A stretch of DNA of 64,000 nt, taken from NCBI RefSeq assembly GCF_003201655.1, contig NZ_QJJU01000018.1, forward strand, positions 57,623-121,622, written 5' to 3'. The translations under genes and the position numbers were made by a program. Shown here piece by piece: positions 1 to 8,172 of the stretch (the stretch's first letter is position 1; the number at the start of each line of letters is the position of its first letter). Under the pieces are notes generated by a model, which searched no databases, was not told the origin of the DNA, and saw nothing but the letters and a program-made list of their open reading frames with translations. The stretch comes from Mycolicibacterium moriokaense (GTDB taxonomy: Bacteria; Actinomycetota; Actinomycetes; Mycobacteriales; Mycobacteriaceae).

Positions 1-186
1 GGCAGCGACAAGCTGATCGACGCGGTCGTCGCACACGGCACGGCCGACGACATCGCCAAGCGGCTTGGCGAGCATCTGGACGCAGGCGCCGATCACGTGA
101 CGATTCAGGTACTTGGTGGCTGGGACAAGCTGATCCCGACGCTGACCGAACTGGCAGGACCGCTCGGTCTGACATCCAAGGCGTGA
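1..186 (+). CDS. LLM-class (luciferase-like) oxidoreductase, C-terminal end
   Basis: Only the last 61 codons are present; the frame is open from base 1 and ends at TGA 184-186. The sequence ...VVAHGTADDIAKRLGEHLDAG... followed by ADHVTIQVLGG is typical of the C-terminus of mycobacterial luciferase-like monooxygenases, many of which use coenzyme F420. The cofactor-binding and catalytic parts lie outside the window, so F420 versus FMN and the substrate cannot be decided. The next gene starts 110 bases later from its own promoter, so this is the end of a separate transcription unit. Confidence 0.7.
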   Translation, partial: GSDKLIDAVVAHGTADDIAKRLGEHLDAGADHVTIQVLGGWDKLIPTLTELAGPLGLTSKA

Positions 187-257
187 CCATACGTCCATCG
201 CGTCCGGCGCCGTCAACAAATGATGACGCTCCCCGGTCGAATGCCTTGCACCTCAGT

Positions 258-296
258 TTGACGGGGCGACCGGTCCGTGCCCGCTAGGGTTTGAGC
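258..296 (+). promoter_or_regulatory. Leaderless promoter of rmlB
   Basis: A TAGGGT -10 box at 285-290 lies exactly 6 nt before ATG 297, which puts the transcription start on the A of the start codon. TTGACG at 258-263 is a possible -35, but its 21-nt spacing is long. This supports ATG 297 over the in-frame TTG at 291. Confidence 0.5.
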
Positions 297-1283
297 ATGC
301 GGTTGCTGGTCACAGGCGGCGCGGGGTTCATCGGCGCCAACTTCGTGCGTTCTGCGGTGGGCGACCATGCGGTGACGGTGCTGGATGCGCTGACCTATGC
401 GGGTAGCCGTGAATCGCTGGCCCCGGTCGAGCACGACGTCCGCCTTGTGCAGGGCGATATCACCGACGCAGAGTTGGTGTCCAAGCTCGTGGCCGAGGCC
501 GACGCCGTCGTGCATTTCGCAGCGGAAACCCATGTGGACAACGCGCTCGCCAATCCCGAGCCGTTTCTGCAAGCCAACGTCGTCGGCACGTTCACCGTGT
601 TGGAAGCGGTGCGCGCCCATGGTGTGCGGTTGCACCACGTGTCCACCGACGAGGTGTACGGCGACCTCGAACTGGGCTCGCCGCAGCGGTTCACCGAATC
701 GACGCCGTACAACCCATCGAGCCCGTACTCGGCGACGAAGGCAGCGGCCGACATGCTTGTCCGCGCGTGGGTGCGGTCCTACGGCGTGGCCGCGACGATC
801 TCGAACTGCTCCAACAACTACGGGCCGTATCAACACGTGGAGAAGTTCATTCCGCGCCAGATCACCAACGTGCTGACCGGGCGGCGGCCCAAGCTGTACG
901 GCTCCGGCGCGAACGTCCGTGACTGGATCCATGTCGACGACCACAACAGCGCGGTGTGGCGGATTCTCACCGACGGCCAGGTCGGTCGCACGTACCTCAT
1001 TGGTGCGGAAGGAGAACGGGACAACCTGTCGGTGCTGCGGACAATCCTGCGACTGATGGGCCGTGAGCCCGACGACTTCGACCATGTCACCGACCGCGCC
1101 GGGCATGACCTGCGGTATGCGATCGACCCGTCGCCGCTGTACAACGAGTTGGGCTGGGGTCCAAAGCACACCGACTTCGACGAAGGTCTGTGTGCCACCA
1201 TCGAGTGGTATCGCGACAACGAATCCTGGTGGGGCCCACTGAAAGACGCGGTCGAGGCCGGCTACCAGGAACGTGGCCAGTGA
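297..1283 (+). CDS. rmlB: dTDP-glucose 4,6-dehydratase
   Basis: Second enzyme of dTDP-L-rhamnose synthesis; converts dTDP-glucose to dTDP-4-keto-6-deoxyglucose. Rhamnose is part of the linker joining arabinogalactan to peptidoglycan, so the pathway is essential in mycobacteria. The 328-aa protein starts with the Rossmann motif GGAGFIGANF, has the STDEVYGDL segment (catalytic Thr-Asp-Glu) and the YSATKAAAD (YxxxK) active site, and closely matches M. tuberculosis RmlB as I remember it. ATG 297 is chosen because M. tuberculosis RmlB begins MRLLVTGGAGFIG and because a leaderless -10 sits at the right distance. It overlaps rmlC by 4 nt, so the two are translated together. Confidence 0.95.
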   Translation: MRLLVTGGAGFIGANFVRSAVGDHAVTVLDALTYAGSRESLAPVEHDVRLVQGDITDAELVSKLVAEADAVVHFAAETHVDNALANPEPFLQANVVGTFTVLEAVRAHGVRLHHVSTDEVYGDLELGSPQRFTESTPYNPSSPYSATKAAADMLVRAWVRSYGVAATISNCSNNYGPYQHVEKFIPRQITNVLTGRRPKLYGSGANVRDWIHVDDHNSAVWRILTDGQVGRTYLIGAEGERDNLSVLRTILRLMGREPDDFDHVTDRAGHDLRYAIDPSPLYNELGWGPKHTDFDEGLCATIEWYRDNESWWGPLKDAVEAGYQERGQ

Positions 1284-1879
1284 AGGTTCGCGAACTCGCC
1301 GTCCCCGGCGCGTGGGAGATCACACCACAGGTGCGCACCGACCAGCGCGGCCTGTTCTTCGAATGGTTCACCGATTCGTCGTTCACCGAATTCGCCGGAC
1401 ACAGTCTCGATATGCGGCAGGCCAACTGTTCGGTGTCGTCAGCGGGTGTGCTGCGCGGCGTGCACTTCGCACAGGTTCCGCCGAGCCAGGCGAAGTACGT
1501 CACGTGCCTGCGCGGTTCGGTGTTCGACGTGGTCGTCGACATTCGGGTCGGTTCACCGACATTCGGGAAGTGGGACGCGGTGGTGCTCGATGACCGGCAT
1601 CGTTCGGTTTACCTCTCCGAGGGCCTCGGCCACGCTTTCCTTGCGCTGGAAGATGATTCGACAGTGATGTACCTGTGCTCGGCGGCCTACGCCCCCGATC
1701 GCGAACACACCATCAACCCGCTCGACCCGACGCTGGATATCGCCTGGCCTGCTGTGGACGGCGAGCCGATCATTTCGGACCGGGACCGCGAGGCACCCAC
1801 GCTGGCGCAGGTTCAGGCCGCGGGTCTGCTGCCGACGTGGGACCAAACCCGCGCATTCATCGAAGAGCTGCGCGGCTAG
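1280..1879 (+). CDS. rmlC: dTDP-4-dehydrorhamnose 3,5-epimerase
   Basis: Third enzyme of dTDP-L-rhamnose synthesis; epimerises C3 and C5 of the 4-keto sugar. This is a 199-aa cupin-fold protein with the family signatures RGLFFEWF, QANCSVSSAGVLRGVHF (His of the active-site dyad) and SVFDVVVDIR. The GTG at 1280 overlaps the rmlB stop as GTGA, and the resulting N-terminus (KVRELAVPGAWEITP) aligns with M. tuberculosis RmlC (KARELDVPGAWEITP) from memory. Its 3' end overlaps the convergent hydrolase by about 23 bases. Confidence 0.95.
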   Translation: MKVRELAVPGAWEITPQVRTDQRGLFFEWFTDSSFTEFAGHSLDMRQANCSVSSAGVLRGVHFAQVPPSQAKYVTCLRGSVFDVVVDIRVGSPTFGKWDAVVLDDRHRSVYLSEGLGHAFLALEDDSTVMYLCSAAYAPDREHTINPLDPTLDIAWPAVDGEPIISDRDREAPTLAQVQAAGLLPTWDQTRAFIEELRG

Positions 1880-2741
1880 CAAGGCCGTGACGCTCGAGAA
1901 ACTCAAGCTGGTCGGCGACGACGGCCGCATGCTCGGGGCCGTCGTAGATGTCGAAGTGATCGACGCCGGGGTAGACCCGCAGTTCACCGCGCGGCGCCCG
2001 TCTCGCCGCGGCGATCGCCGCGGCAGGGTGGGCCACCTGATCGGCACCACCGACGCAGACCAGCCATGGGCAGTGCAGGCGCCTGGCGTGACGTCCGGGG
2101 TTGAATGGGCGCCCGAGCAGCCATCGCGACGACACCCGGTCCCGCCATCGCGAGTCTTCTCCGATCGCCACAACGCGGCGCCACCCGGCTTCACTGTCTG
2201 GAGCGTTGATGAACGCCGCTTCGTGCGGGTGACCCACGGCGGGCATGTACTCGCCCCGGATGCCCGCCAGCAGCATTCTGGCCAGCACGTGTGGCCGAGC
2301 GCGGTAGGCCTGACGAACGATGTTGAGAAACGGTACCTGGCTGATCGTCGCCGCCACCTCACCGTCCAGGGCTGCAGCCGCCAAGGCGTTTCCGCCTCCC
2401 ATCGAAGACCCGAACGTGACGACGCGTTGCGGATGGACTCCTGGCAGTCGGCGCGCGAATCCGATCGCCTGTGCCCAGTCTTCGAGCTGCCGCGCCGGCT
2501 CGAATAGATCGCGTATTCCGGAGCTGTCGCCGAATCCGCGGTGGTCGAAAACCATGGCGAAACAACCATGTTGGGCGAAGCGTTCGGCGAAGGCCCCCAG
2601 CCGATCGCGACGCGTTCCTGTCAGGCCGTGGGCCATCACGATGATCGAGCGAACGCGGATGGAGTCTGCGTCTTCGGGTTCGTATATCCAGGCGGCGCAG
2701 GTGTCGCCCGCCACGTCGAAGCTCACATCTGTTCTCGTCAC
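1857..2741 (-). CDS. alpha/beta hydrolase
   Basis: A 294-aa serine hydrolase of the alpha/beta fold, apparently cytoplasmic (no signal peptide). It shows the oxyanion segment MAHGLTGTR (about residues 36-44), DHRGFGDSSG (66-75), the nucleophile elbow GSSMGG with Ser113, and a late DHFDIYDG motif that probably supplies the catalytic His. Family members are often annotated as dienelactone-type or dipeptidyl-peptidase-like hydrolases; the substrate cannot be read from the sequence. I chose GTG 2741 (MTRTDVSFDVAG) over GTG 2795 because the extra 18 residues are basic and low-complexity; the true start is uncertain. It is divergent from the enoyl-CoA hydratase and convergent with rmlC. Confidence 0.75.
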   Translation of the reverse strand: MTRTDVSFDVAGDTCAAWIYEPEDADSIRVRSIIVMAHGLTGTRRDRLGAFAERFAQHGCFAMVFDHRGFGDSSGIRDLFEPARQLEDWAQAIGFARRLPGVHPQRVVTFGSSMGGGNALAAAALDGEVAATISQVPFLNIVRQAYRARPHVLARMLLAGIRGEYMPAVGHPHEAAFINAPDSEAGWRRVVAIGEDSRWRDRVSSRWLLGRPFNPGRHARRLHCPWLVCVGGADQVAHPAAAIAAARRAPRGELRVYPGVDHFDIYDGPEHAAVVADQLEFLERHGLASRAALR

Positions 2742-2804
2742 ACCCCGTAGACGTACTCCGGCGGCGAAATGTGAGGCCCATTCTCGCCGAGGCACGAACG
2801 GAGT

Positions 2805-2816
2805 TAGTCTCCGATG
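2805..2816 (+). promoter_or_regulatory. Leaderless promoter of the enoyl-CoA hydratase gene
   Basis: TAGTCT at 2805-2810 is a good mycobacterial -10 and lies 6 nt before the second of two adjacent ATG codons (2817). This predicts a leaderless mRNA starting at ATG 2817 rather than 2814. Confidence 0.45.
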
Positions 2817-3536
2817 ATGCTGGCGACCGACATCAGTCCCGACGGAATTGCGGTCCTGCGTCTAGACAATGAGAAGCGCCGCAACGTGCTCTCCATCGCC
2901 ATGCGCGACGCCATCTCCGACACGCTCGATCAGTGGGCGACCGACGACGGCGTCCGCGTCGTCGTGATCACCGGCACCGGAACCGCGTTCTGCGCGGGCT
3001 TCGACCTCAAGGAGTTCGCGGAGCCCGATCTCGCCCGCACCATCCGCGACAGCTCACATCGCTACCACCTGGCCATGTGGGAGTTCCCCAAGCCCACTAT
3101 CGCGGCTGTCAACGGTGCGGCGTTCGGCGGCGGCTTCGACCTGTCCCTCTTGTGCGACATGCGGATCGCCGTGCCCGGCGCGACCTTCGCCCACCCCGAG
3201 ATCAAGTTCGGCGCGCCGCCGCTGTTCACTCCCCTGCAGTGGATCGTCGGAGCGGGCATTGCGCGCGACCTGTGCCTGACCGGCAGGGGCATCGACGCAG
3301 CCGAGGCTCATCGCCTTGGTCTGGTGAACGCGATTGTCGACGCCGATCGCCTCGTCGACGAGGCGATCGCGACCGCTCGAGTGATGGCCGAAGCGCCACA
3401 GGCCGCCCTCGAAGCCACCAAGCGCTATCTGACTTCCAGCGCGGGAGTCACGTTCCGCGAGGCGTTTGAAGTCGAACACGATCGCGTCTTCGACGAGTTT
3501 CTGCTCGGAGCGTTCGGGCCCGGTCCAAGCGCCTGA
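2817..3536 (+). CDS. enoyl-CoA hydratase/isomerase family protein
   Basis: Crotonase-fold enzyme of 239 aa that acts on CoA thioesters in fatty-acid or branched-chain catabolism. It carries the crotonase oxyanion segments: GTAFCAGFDLKEF near residue 60 and AAVNGAAFGGGFDLSLLCDMR near 97-117. The usual catalytic Glu region reads AHPEIKFGAPPLFTPLQW, so the second acid of classic hydratases is not obvious and isomerase or hydrolase activity is possible. ATG ATG at 2814/2817 gives two starts; 2817 fits the leaderless -10. The gene stands alone, with about 100 bases before the mmsA operon, which suggests but does not prove a role in the same catabolism. Confidence 0.85.
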   Translation: MLATDISPDGIAVLRLDNEKRRNVLSIAMRDAISDTLDQWATDDGVRVVVITGTGTAFCAGFDLKEFAEPDLARTIRDSSHRYHLAMWEFPKPTIAAVNGAAFGGGFDLSLLCDMRIAVPGATFAHPEIKFGAPPLFTPLQWIVGAGIARDLCLTGRGIDAAEAHRLGLVNAIVDADRLVDEAIATARVMAEAPQAALEATKRYLTSSAGVTFREAFEVEHDRVFDEFLLGAFGPGPSA

Positions 3537-3588
3537 CGGGCCAACATCCGACGCTCACCGCACCCTCTTGCGCGCGCTGCCGACAAGT

Positions 3589-3606
3589 TACTAGGATGTC
3601 CTAGTA
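3589..3606. promoter_or_regulatory. Palindromic operator candidate upstream of mmsA
   Basis: TACTAGGA-TG-TCCTAGTA is a perfect inverted repeat with 8-bp arms and a 2-bp centre, ending 28 bases before the mmsA start codon. This size and position fit the operator of a dimeric TetR or GntR repressor controlling mmsA-fadE9-mmsB. No regulator gene lies beside it. Confidence 0.6.
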
Positions 3607-3634
3607 TTCAGCCATTCGGGCGAGGGAAAGACTC

Positions 3635-5152
3635 ATGACCACACAGATTTCGCATTTCATCGACGGCCAGCGCACCGCCGGAACGTCCAAGCGCACCGCG
3701 GACGTGATGAACCCCAACACCGGCCAGGTTCAGGCCACGGTGCCGATGGCATCGTCGGCCGACGTCGACGCCGCCGTCGCAGGCGCCGTCGAGGCCCAGA
3801 AGGTGTGGGCGGGCTTCAACCCGCAGCGCAGGGCCCGCGTGATGATGAAGTTCGTCGACCTGGTCAACCAGAACATCGAAGAATTGGCCGAACTCCTCAG
3901 TTTGGAACACGGCAAGACCGTCGCCGATTCGAAGGGCGACATCCAGCGCGGCATCGAGGTGATCGAATTCGCCGTCGGCATCCCGCACCTCATCAAGGGT
4001 GAGTACACCGAGGGCGCGGGCACCGGCATTGACGTGTACTCGCTGCGCCAGCCGCTCGGCGTGGTCGCGGGCATCACCCCGTTCAACTTCCCCGCGATGA
4101 TTCCGCTGTGGAAGGCGGGCCCCGCGCTCGCGTGCGGCAATGCGTTCATCCTCAAGCCAAGCGAGCGTGACCCCTCGGTGCCGGTCCGGCTCGCCGAGCT
4201 GTTCCTGGAGGCCGGGCTGCCGCCCGGTGTGTTCCAGGTGGTCCAAGGTGACAAGGAGGCCGTCGACGCGATCCTCGAACACCCCGAGATCCAGGCCGTC
4301 GGCTTCGTCGGCAGCTCCGACATCGCACAGTACATCTACTCGACCGCGGCCGCGCACGGCAAGCGGGCGCAGTGCTTCGGCGGCGCCAAGAACCACATGA
4401 TCGTGATGCCCGACGCCGACCTCGACAACGCGGTCGACGCCCTGATCGGCGCAGGCTACGGCAGCGCCGGTGAGCGCTGCATGGCGATCAGCGTCGCGGT
4501 GCCGGTCGGCCAGCAGACCGCGGATCGGCTGCGCGCCAGGCTGATTGAACGAGTCAACAATCTTCGGGTGGGCCACAGCCTCGATCCGAAGGCCGACTAC
4601 GGCCCGTTGGTGACCGAGGCGGCGCTGACCCGGGTCAAGGACTACATCGACCAGGGTGTCGAGGCGGGTGCTGAGGCGGTCGTCGACGGCCGCGAACGCG
4701 CCAGCGACGACTTGCAATTCGGCGACGCGAACCTCGAGGGCGGCTACTTCATCGGCCCGACGCTGTTCGACCACGTCACCCCCGACATGTCGATCTACAC
4801 CGACGAGATCTTCGGCCCGGTGCTGTGCATCGTGCGTGCCGACGACTACGAAGAGGCGCTGCGCCTGCCGACCGAGCACGAATATGGCAACGGCGTAGCG
4901 ATTTTCACTCGCGACGGTGATACCGCGCGCGACTTCGTGTCCCGGGTTCAGGTCGGCATGGTCGGCGTGAACGTGCCGATCCCGGTGCCGGTGGCCTATC
5001 ACACCTTCGGCGGCTGGAAGCGCTCCGGCTTCGGCGACCTCAACCAGCACGGGCCTTCGTCGATCATCTTCTACACCAAGGTCAAGACGGTGACCCAGCG
5101 GTGGCCTGCGGGTAGCCACGGCGCCGAGTTCGTCATACCGACGATGAAATAG
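3635..5152 (+). CDS. mmsA: methylmalonate-semialdehyde dehydrogenase (CoA-acylating)
   Basis: Oxidises methylmalonate semialdehyde, the last intermediate of valine breakdown, to propionyl-CoA using NAD+ and CoA. The 505-aa protein has the aldehyde dehydrogenase fold: PFNFPAMIP in the cofactor domain, the GFVGSSDIAQYI nucleotide-binding segment, and the catalytic thiol in SAGERCMAIS (Cys282). The ERCMA context is typical of the CoA-acylating MmsA branch rather than ordinary aldehyde dehydrogenases. First gene of mmsA-fadE9-mmsB, the order I recall for Rv0753c-Rv0751c of M. tuberculosis. A palindromic operator lies just upstream. Confidence 0.93.
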   Translation: MTTQISHFIDGQRTAGTSKRTADVMNPNTGQVQATVPMASSADVDAAVAGAVEAQKVWAGFNPQRRARVMMKFVDLVNQNIEELAELLSLEHGKTVADSKGDIQRGIEVIEFAVGIPHLIKGEYTEGAGTGIDVYSLRQPLGVVAGITPFNFPAMIPLWKAGPALACGNAFILKPSERDPSVPVRLAELFLEAGLPPGVFQVVQGDKEAVDAILEHPEIQAVGFVGSSDIAQYIYSTAAAHGKRAQCFGGAKNHMIVMPDADLDNAVDALIGAGYGSAGERCMAISVAVPVGQQTADRLRARLIERVNNLRVGHSLDPKADYGPLVTEAALTRVKDYIDQGVEAGAEAVVDGRERASDDLQFGDANLEGGYFIGPTLFDHVTPDMSIYTDEIFGPVLCIVRADDYEEALRLPTEHEYGNGVAIFTRDGDTARDFVSRVQVGMVGVNVPIPVPVAYHTFGGWKRSGFGDLNQHGPSSIIFYTKVKTVTQRWPAGSHGAEFVIPTMK

Positions 5153-6319
5153 ATGGACATCTTCGGGCTGGACGACGACGAACGCGTGATCGCCGAGACG
5201 GCGGCCGCGTTCGCCGAAAAGCGCCTCGCGCCATACGCGTTGGAGTGGGACGAGAAGCACCACTTCCCCACCGACGTGTTGCGCGAGGCGGCCGAGCTGG
5301 GGATGGCCGCCATCTACTGCCGCGAGGATGTCGGCGGCAGCGAGCTACGCCGGCTGGACGCGGTGCGCATCTTCGAGCAGCTCGCCGCCGCAGACCCCAC
5401 CATCGCTGCGTTCCTGTCCATTCACAACATGTGCGCGTGGATGGTCGACACCTTCGGCACCGACGAACAGCGCAAGTCGTGGCTGCCGCGACTGGCGTCG
5501 ATGGAGGCTATCGCCTCCTACTGCCTGACCGAGCCCGGTGCCGGCTCCGACGCAGGCGCGCTGCGGACCAAGGCCGTCCGCGAGGGCGGCGACTATGTCA
5601 TCGACGGTGTCAAACAGTTCATCTCCGGCGCTGGGGTATCGGACATGTATGTCGTGATGGCCCGCACAGGTGGTGACGGTCCACGCGGCATTTCCGCATT
5701 CGTGGTCGAAAAGGACACGCCCGGACTGAGTTTCGGCGCTGACGAGCTGAAGATGGGCTGGAATGCACAGCCGACGGCGCAGGTCATCTTCGAAGGTGTC
5801 CGAGTGCCTGCCGACGCGATGCTCGGCGGGGCGGACGGCGAAGGCACCGGCTTCGGCATCGCGATGAACGGGCTCAACGGCGGCCGCATCAACATCGCCG
5901 CCTGCTCGCTCGGCGGTGCACAAGCCGCGTACGACAAGGCGACGGCTTACCTGGCCGACCGGCAGGCGTTCGGCGGCGCACTGCTCGACGAGCCCACCAT
6001 CCGGTTCACGCTGGCCGACATGGCCACCGCTCTGCAGGCGTCGCGAACCCTGTTGTGGCGCGCCGCAACCGCTCTCGACGACAACCACCCCGAAAAGGTG
6101 GAGCTGTGCGCGATGGCCAAGCGCTATGTCACCGACGCGTGCTTCGACGTAGCCGATCAGGCGCTGCAGCTGCACGGCGGCTACGGCTACCTGCGCGAGT
6201 ACGGGCTAGAGAAGATCGTCCGCGACCTGCGGGTACACCGAATCCTCGAGGGAACCAACGAAATCATGCGCGTGGTCATCGGTCGGGCCGAGGCCGCGCG
6301 TGCCAGCGCATCCGCATAG
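5153..6319 (+). CDS. fadE9: acyl-CoA dehydrogenase, probable isobutyryl-CoA dehydrogenase
   Basis: FAD-dependent acyl-CoA dehydrogenase of 388 aa. It shows CLTEPGAGSDAG and QFISGAGVSDMYVVMART (FAD and substrate contacts), the LHGGYGYLREY segment, and the C-terminal RILEGTNEIM motif with the catalytic-base Glu at about residue 366, the position used by isobutyryl-, short- and medium-chain enzymes. Its ATG follows the mmsA stop codon without a gap, so translation is probably coupled. Between mmsA and mmsB the expected substrate is isobutyryl-CoA from valine. It matches Rv0752c by context. A MIRU-like element separates it from mmsB. Confidence 0.9.
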   Translation: MDIFGLDDDERVIAETAAAFAEKRLAPYALEWDEKHHFPTDVLREAAELGMAAIYCREDVGGSELRRLDAVRIFEQLAAADPTIAAFLSIHNMCAWMVDTFGTDEQRKSWLPRLASMEAIASYCLTEPGAGSDAGALRTKAVREGGDYVIDGVKQFISGAGVSDMYVVMARTGGDGPRGISAFVVEKDTPGLSFGADELKMGWNAQPTAQVIFEGVRVPADAMLGGADGEGTGFGIAMNGLNGGRINIAACSLGGAQAAYDKATAYLADRQAFGGALLDEPTIRFTLADMATALQASRTLLWRAATALDDNHPEKVELCAMAKRYVTDACFDVADQALQLHGGYGYLREYGLEKIVRDLRVHRILEGTNEIMRVVIGRAEAARASASA

Positions 6320-6327
6320 GAGATCAG

Positions 6328-6411
6328 ATGACGACTTCCCGAAGACGAGCGCGAGTGAGGATCGCAGCGAGGTACGAGCGAGGACCGGAGCGAGTGGGAG
6401 TCGAGGCATGA
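6328..6411 (+). repeat. MIRU-like interspersed element with overlapping small reading frame
   Basis: The 88 bases between fadE9 and mmsB are filled by a purine-rich stretch built from repeats of GAGCGAGG/GCAGCGAGG type. It reads as a 27-codon frame from ATG 6328 to TGA 6409-6411, whose stop overlaps the mmsB ATG as ATGA. That design, a short frame bridging two genes of an operon and overlapping the downstream start, is what is known for mycobacterial interspersed repetitive units (for example senX3-regX3). The 27-aa product is very Arg-rich and probably unimportant in itself; the element may couple translation or modulate mmsB expression. Assignment rests on my memory of the MIRU sequence. 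Confidence 0.6.
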
Positions 6412-7280
6412 ATATCGCGTTCTTGGGGTTGGGCCACATGGGCGGGCCGATGGCGGCGAACCTCGTCGCGGCCGGGCACGCGGTGCGTGGCTTCGACCCC
6501 GTCGCCGCGCTGGCCGAGGCCGCCGCCGAAAATGGCGCACAGATCTTCGCCACCGGCGCGCAGGCGGCCTCGGAAGCCGACGTGGTGATCACCTCGTTGC
6601 CGAACGGCGACATCGTGAAGGCGGTTTACGCCGAGGCGCTGCCCGCGGCTCCCAAGGGGACGCTGTTCATTGATACTTCGACCATCTCTGTCGACGACGC
6701 CCGGGCGATCCACGTGCAGGCCGCCGAACGAGGCCACTCTCAGCTTGACGCGCCGGTCTCCGGCGGCGTGAAAGGGGCGACGGCGGGCACGCTGGCGTTC
6801 ATGGTCGGCGGTGAGGCCGACGCGGTCGAACGCGCGCGGCCTGTACTTGAACCGTTGGCGGGCAAGATCATTCACTGCGGCGCCTCGGGCACCGGGCAGG
6901 CCGCCAAACTGTGCAACAACATGGTGCTGGCCGTGCAACAGATCGTGGCAGGCGAAGCCTTCGTGCTGGCCGAGAAGTTGGGGCTGTCGGCTCAGTCACT
7001 GTTCGACGTGATCACCGGCGCCACCGGTAATTGCTGGGCGATACACACGAATTGCCCTGTGCCGGGCCCGGTTCCGACCTCCCCGGCCAACAACGACTTC
7101 AAGCCGGGCTTCGCCACCGCCCTGATGAACAAGGACATCGGCCTGGCGATGGATGCGGTGAAGTCGACGGGATCGACTGCCCCACTGGGCAGCCACGCCG
7201 CCGAGATCTACGCGAAGTTCGCGGCCGACCACGCCGACAAGGACTTCAGCGCGGTGATCGAGCTGCTGCGAAAGGCGTAA
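6408..7280 (+). CDS. mmsB: 3-hydroxyisobutyrate dehydrogenase
   Basis: NAD+-dependent oxidation of 3-hydroxyisobutyrate to methylmalonate semialdehyde, the step before MmsA in valine catabolism. The 290-aa protein starts MNIAFLGLGHMGGPMAANL (GxGxxG dinucleotide motif), has DAPVSGGVKGATAGTL (substrate loop), and GTGQAAKLCNNM with the catalytic Lys167. ATG 6408 is chosen because the family N-terminus begins exactly there; upstream in-frame codons belong to the MIRU-like element. The gene completes mmsA-fadE9-mmsB. Confidence 0.95.
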   Translation: MNIAFLGLGHMGGPMAANLVAAGHAVRGFDPVAALAEAAAENGAQIFATGAQAASEADVVITSLPNGDIVKAVYAEALPAAPKGTLFIDTSTISVDDARAIHVQAAERGHSQLDAPVSGGVKGATAGTLAFMVGGEADAVERARPVLEPLAGKIIHCGASGTGQAAKLCNNMVLAVQQIVAGEAFVLAEKLGLSAQSLFDVITGATGNCWAIHTNCPVPGPVPTSPANNDFKPGFATALMNKDIGLAMDAVKSTGSTAPLGSHAAEIYAKFAADHADKDFSAVIELLRKA

Positions 7281-7284
7281 TCCG

Positions 7285-8076
7285 CTACCGCGCGTGGCTG
7301 GCGAAGAATTGCGCCGACGCCTCAGAGGCGTCCCCTGGCCAGATATGGCCGCCGCCATCGATCTGGCGGAACTCCACCGGCCCACCGGCCTGCTGCCAGC
7401 GCGCCGCCATCGCGGGAGCGGAGATGATGTCGCTGGGACCGCCCCGACCGACCATCGGGCCGCCGTTGAACGGGACGACCGGATCAGCGGTGCCGTGCGT
7501 CTCCAGCACCGCCACCGGCCGCGACGGCGCGCACCCCACGTTCACGCCGAGGGTCCCCGCCACGGGGGCAATGGCGGCGAAGACGTCGGCGCGTTCGCAG
7601 GCGAGCCGGTTGACCATGAACGCGCCCGCAGATATCCCGGTGGCGAACACGTGTCCGGGATCGACGCCGAAGTCCGAGACCAGCTTGGCGACCAAACCCG
7701 TGATGAACCCCACGTCATCGATTCCCTGGTGGTCGGGCACCGAAGCACCACGGCCGTCGGCCCAGCTGAAGTCGACACCATCGGGGTAGACCACGATGAA
7801 CCCGTGCGCATCGGCCACAGCGTCGTAGTTCGTATCCCACTCCCAACCCGCCCCGATCATCCCGGCCCCGTGCAGGTTCACGACGAGCCCCGCCGGATGC
7901 TCGAGGCCCGGAGGAACGTGCAGGCTGTAGGTGCGGGCCAGTCCCCCGAAGTCAAGGCGCCCTGGTTGGCCTGCCCAGGCGGGCGCGGCAGCGCCCCCGG
8001 TAAGACACGCGACAACGCACAGGGCCGCCAGCGCCAGATGGCCACAACGTCGAACGATCGGGCACACGCGTGTCAT
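7285..8076 (-). CDS. exported esterase of the PHB depolymerase / feruloyl esterase family
   Basis: A 263-aa exported alpha/beta hydrolase. Residues 1-36 form a signal peptide (Arg-rich start, hydrophobic core, possible cleavage at AWA-G). VVAC ending at Cys24 also looks like a lipobox, so it could be a lipoprotein like the related mycobacterial LpqC/LpqP (from memory). The mature part has NLHGAGMIGAGWEWD (oxyanion region), VVYPDGVDFSWADGR, the nucleophile GISAGA, and ETHGTADPVVPFNG and GGGHIWPG for the Asp and His of the triad. It probably hydrolyses a polyester or aromatic ester outside the membrane. A perfect 18-bp palindrome lies 41 bases upstream. Confidence 0.8.
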   Translation of the reverse strand: MTRVCPIVRRCGHLALAALCVVACLTGGAAAPAWAGQPGRLDFGGLARTYSLHVPPGLEHPAGLVVNLHGAGMIGAGWEWDTNYDAVADAHGFIVVYPDGVDFSWADGRGASVPDHQGIDDVGFITGLVAKLVSDFGVDPGHVFATGISAGAFMVNRLACERADVFAAIAPVAGTLGVNVGCAPSRPVAVLETHGTADPVVPFNGGPMVGRGGPSDIISAPAMAARWQQAGGPVEFRQIDGGGHIWPGDASEASAQFFASHAR

Positions 8077-8117
8077 TGGCGCTATTGGACCGCGGCCAAG
8101 ACTGGCGCGGTGAACTA

Positions 8118-8135
8118 TTGGTGAAACTTCACCAA
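8118..8135. promoter_or_regulatory. Palindromic operator candidate upstream of the esterase gene
   Basis: TTGGTGAA-AC-TTCACCAA is a perfect inverted repeat with 8-bp arms, 41 bases upstream of the esterase start. A 2-nt centre is too small for an RNA hairpin loop, so a protein-binding site is more likely than a terminator of the HAD gene that ends at 8173. Confidence 0.5.
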
Positions 8136-8172
8136 CCGGTCGACGATCGGCAATGGTCAGGCCGGGCCCGAG

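Noticed and set aside
3541..3640. Intrinsic terminator upstream of mmsA
   Set aside because: The inverted repeat has only a 2-nt centre and no U-tract, so a protein operator fits better.
3608..5263. Long minus-strand reading frame of about 550 codons opposite mmsA
   Set aside because: Arises from GC-rich codon bias of mmsA; composition is His/Val/Asp/Arg-skewed and no protein motif is visible.
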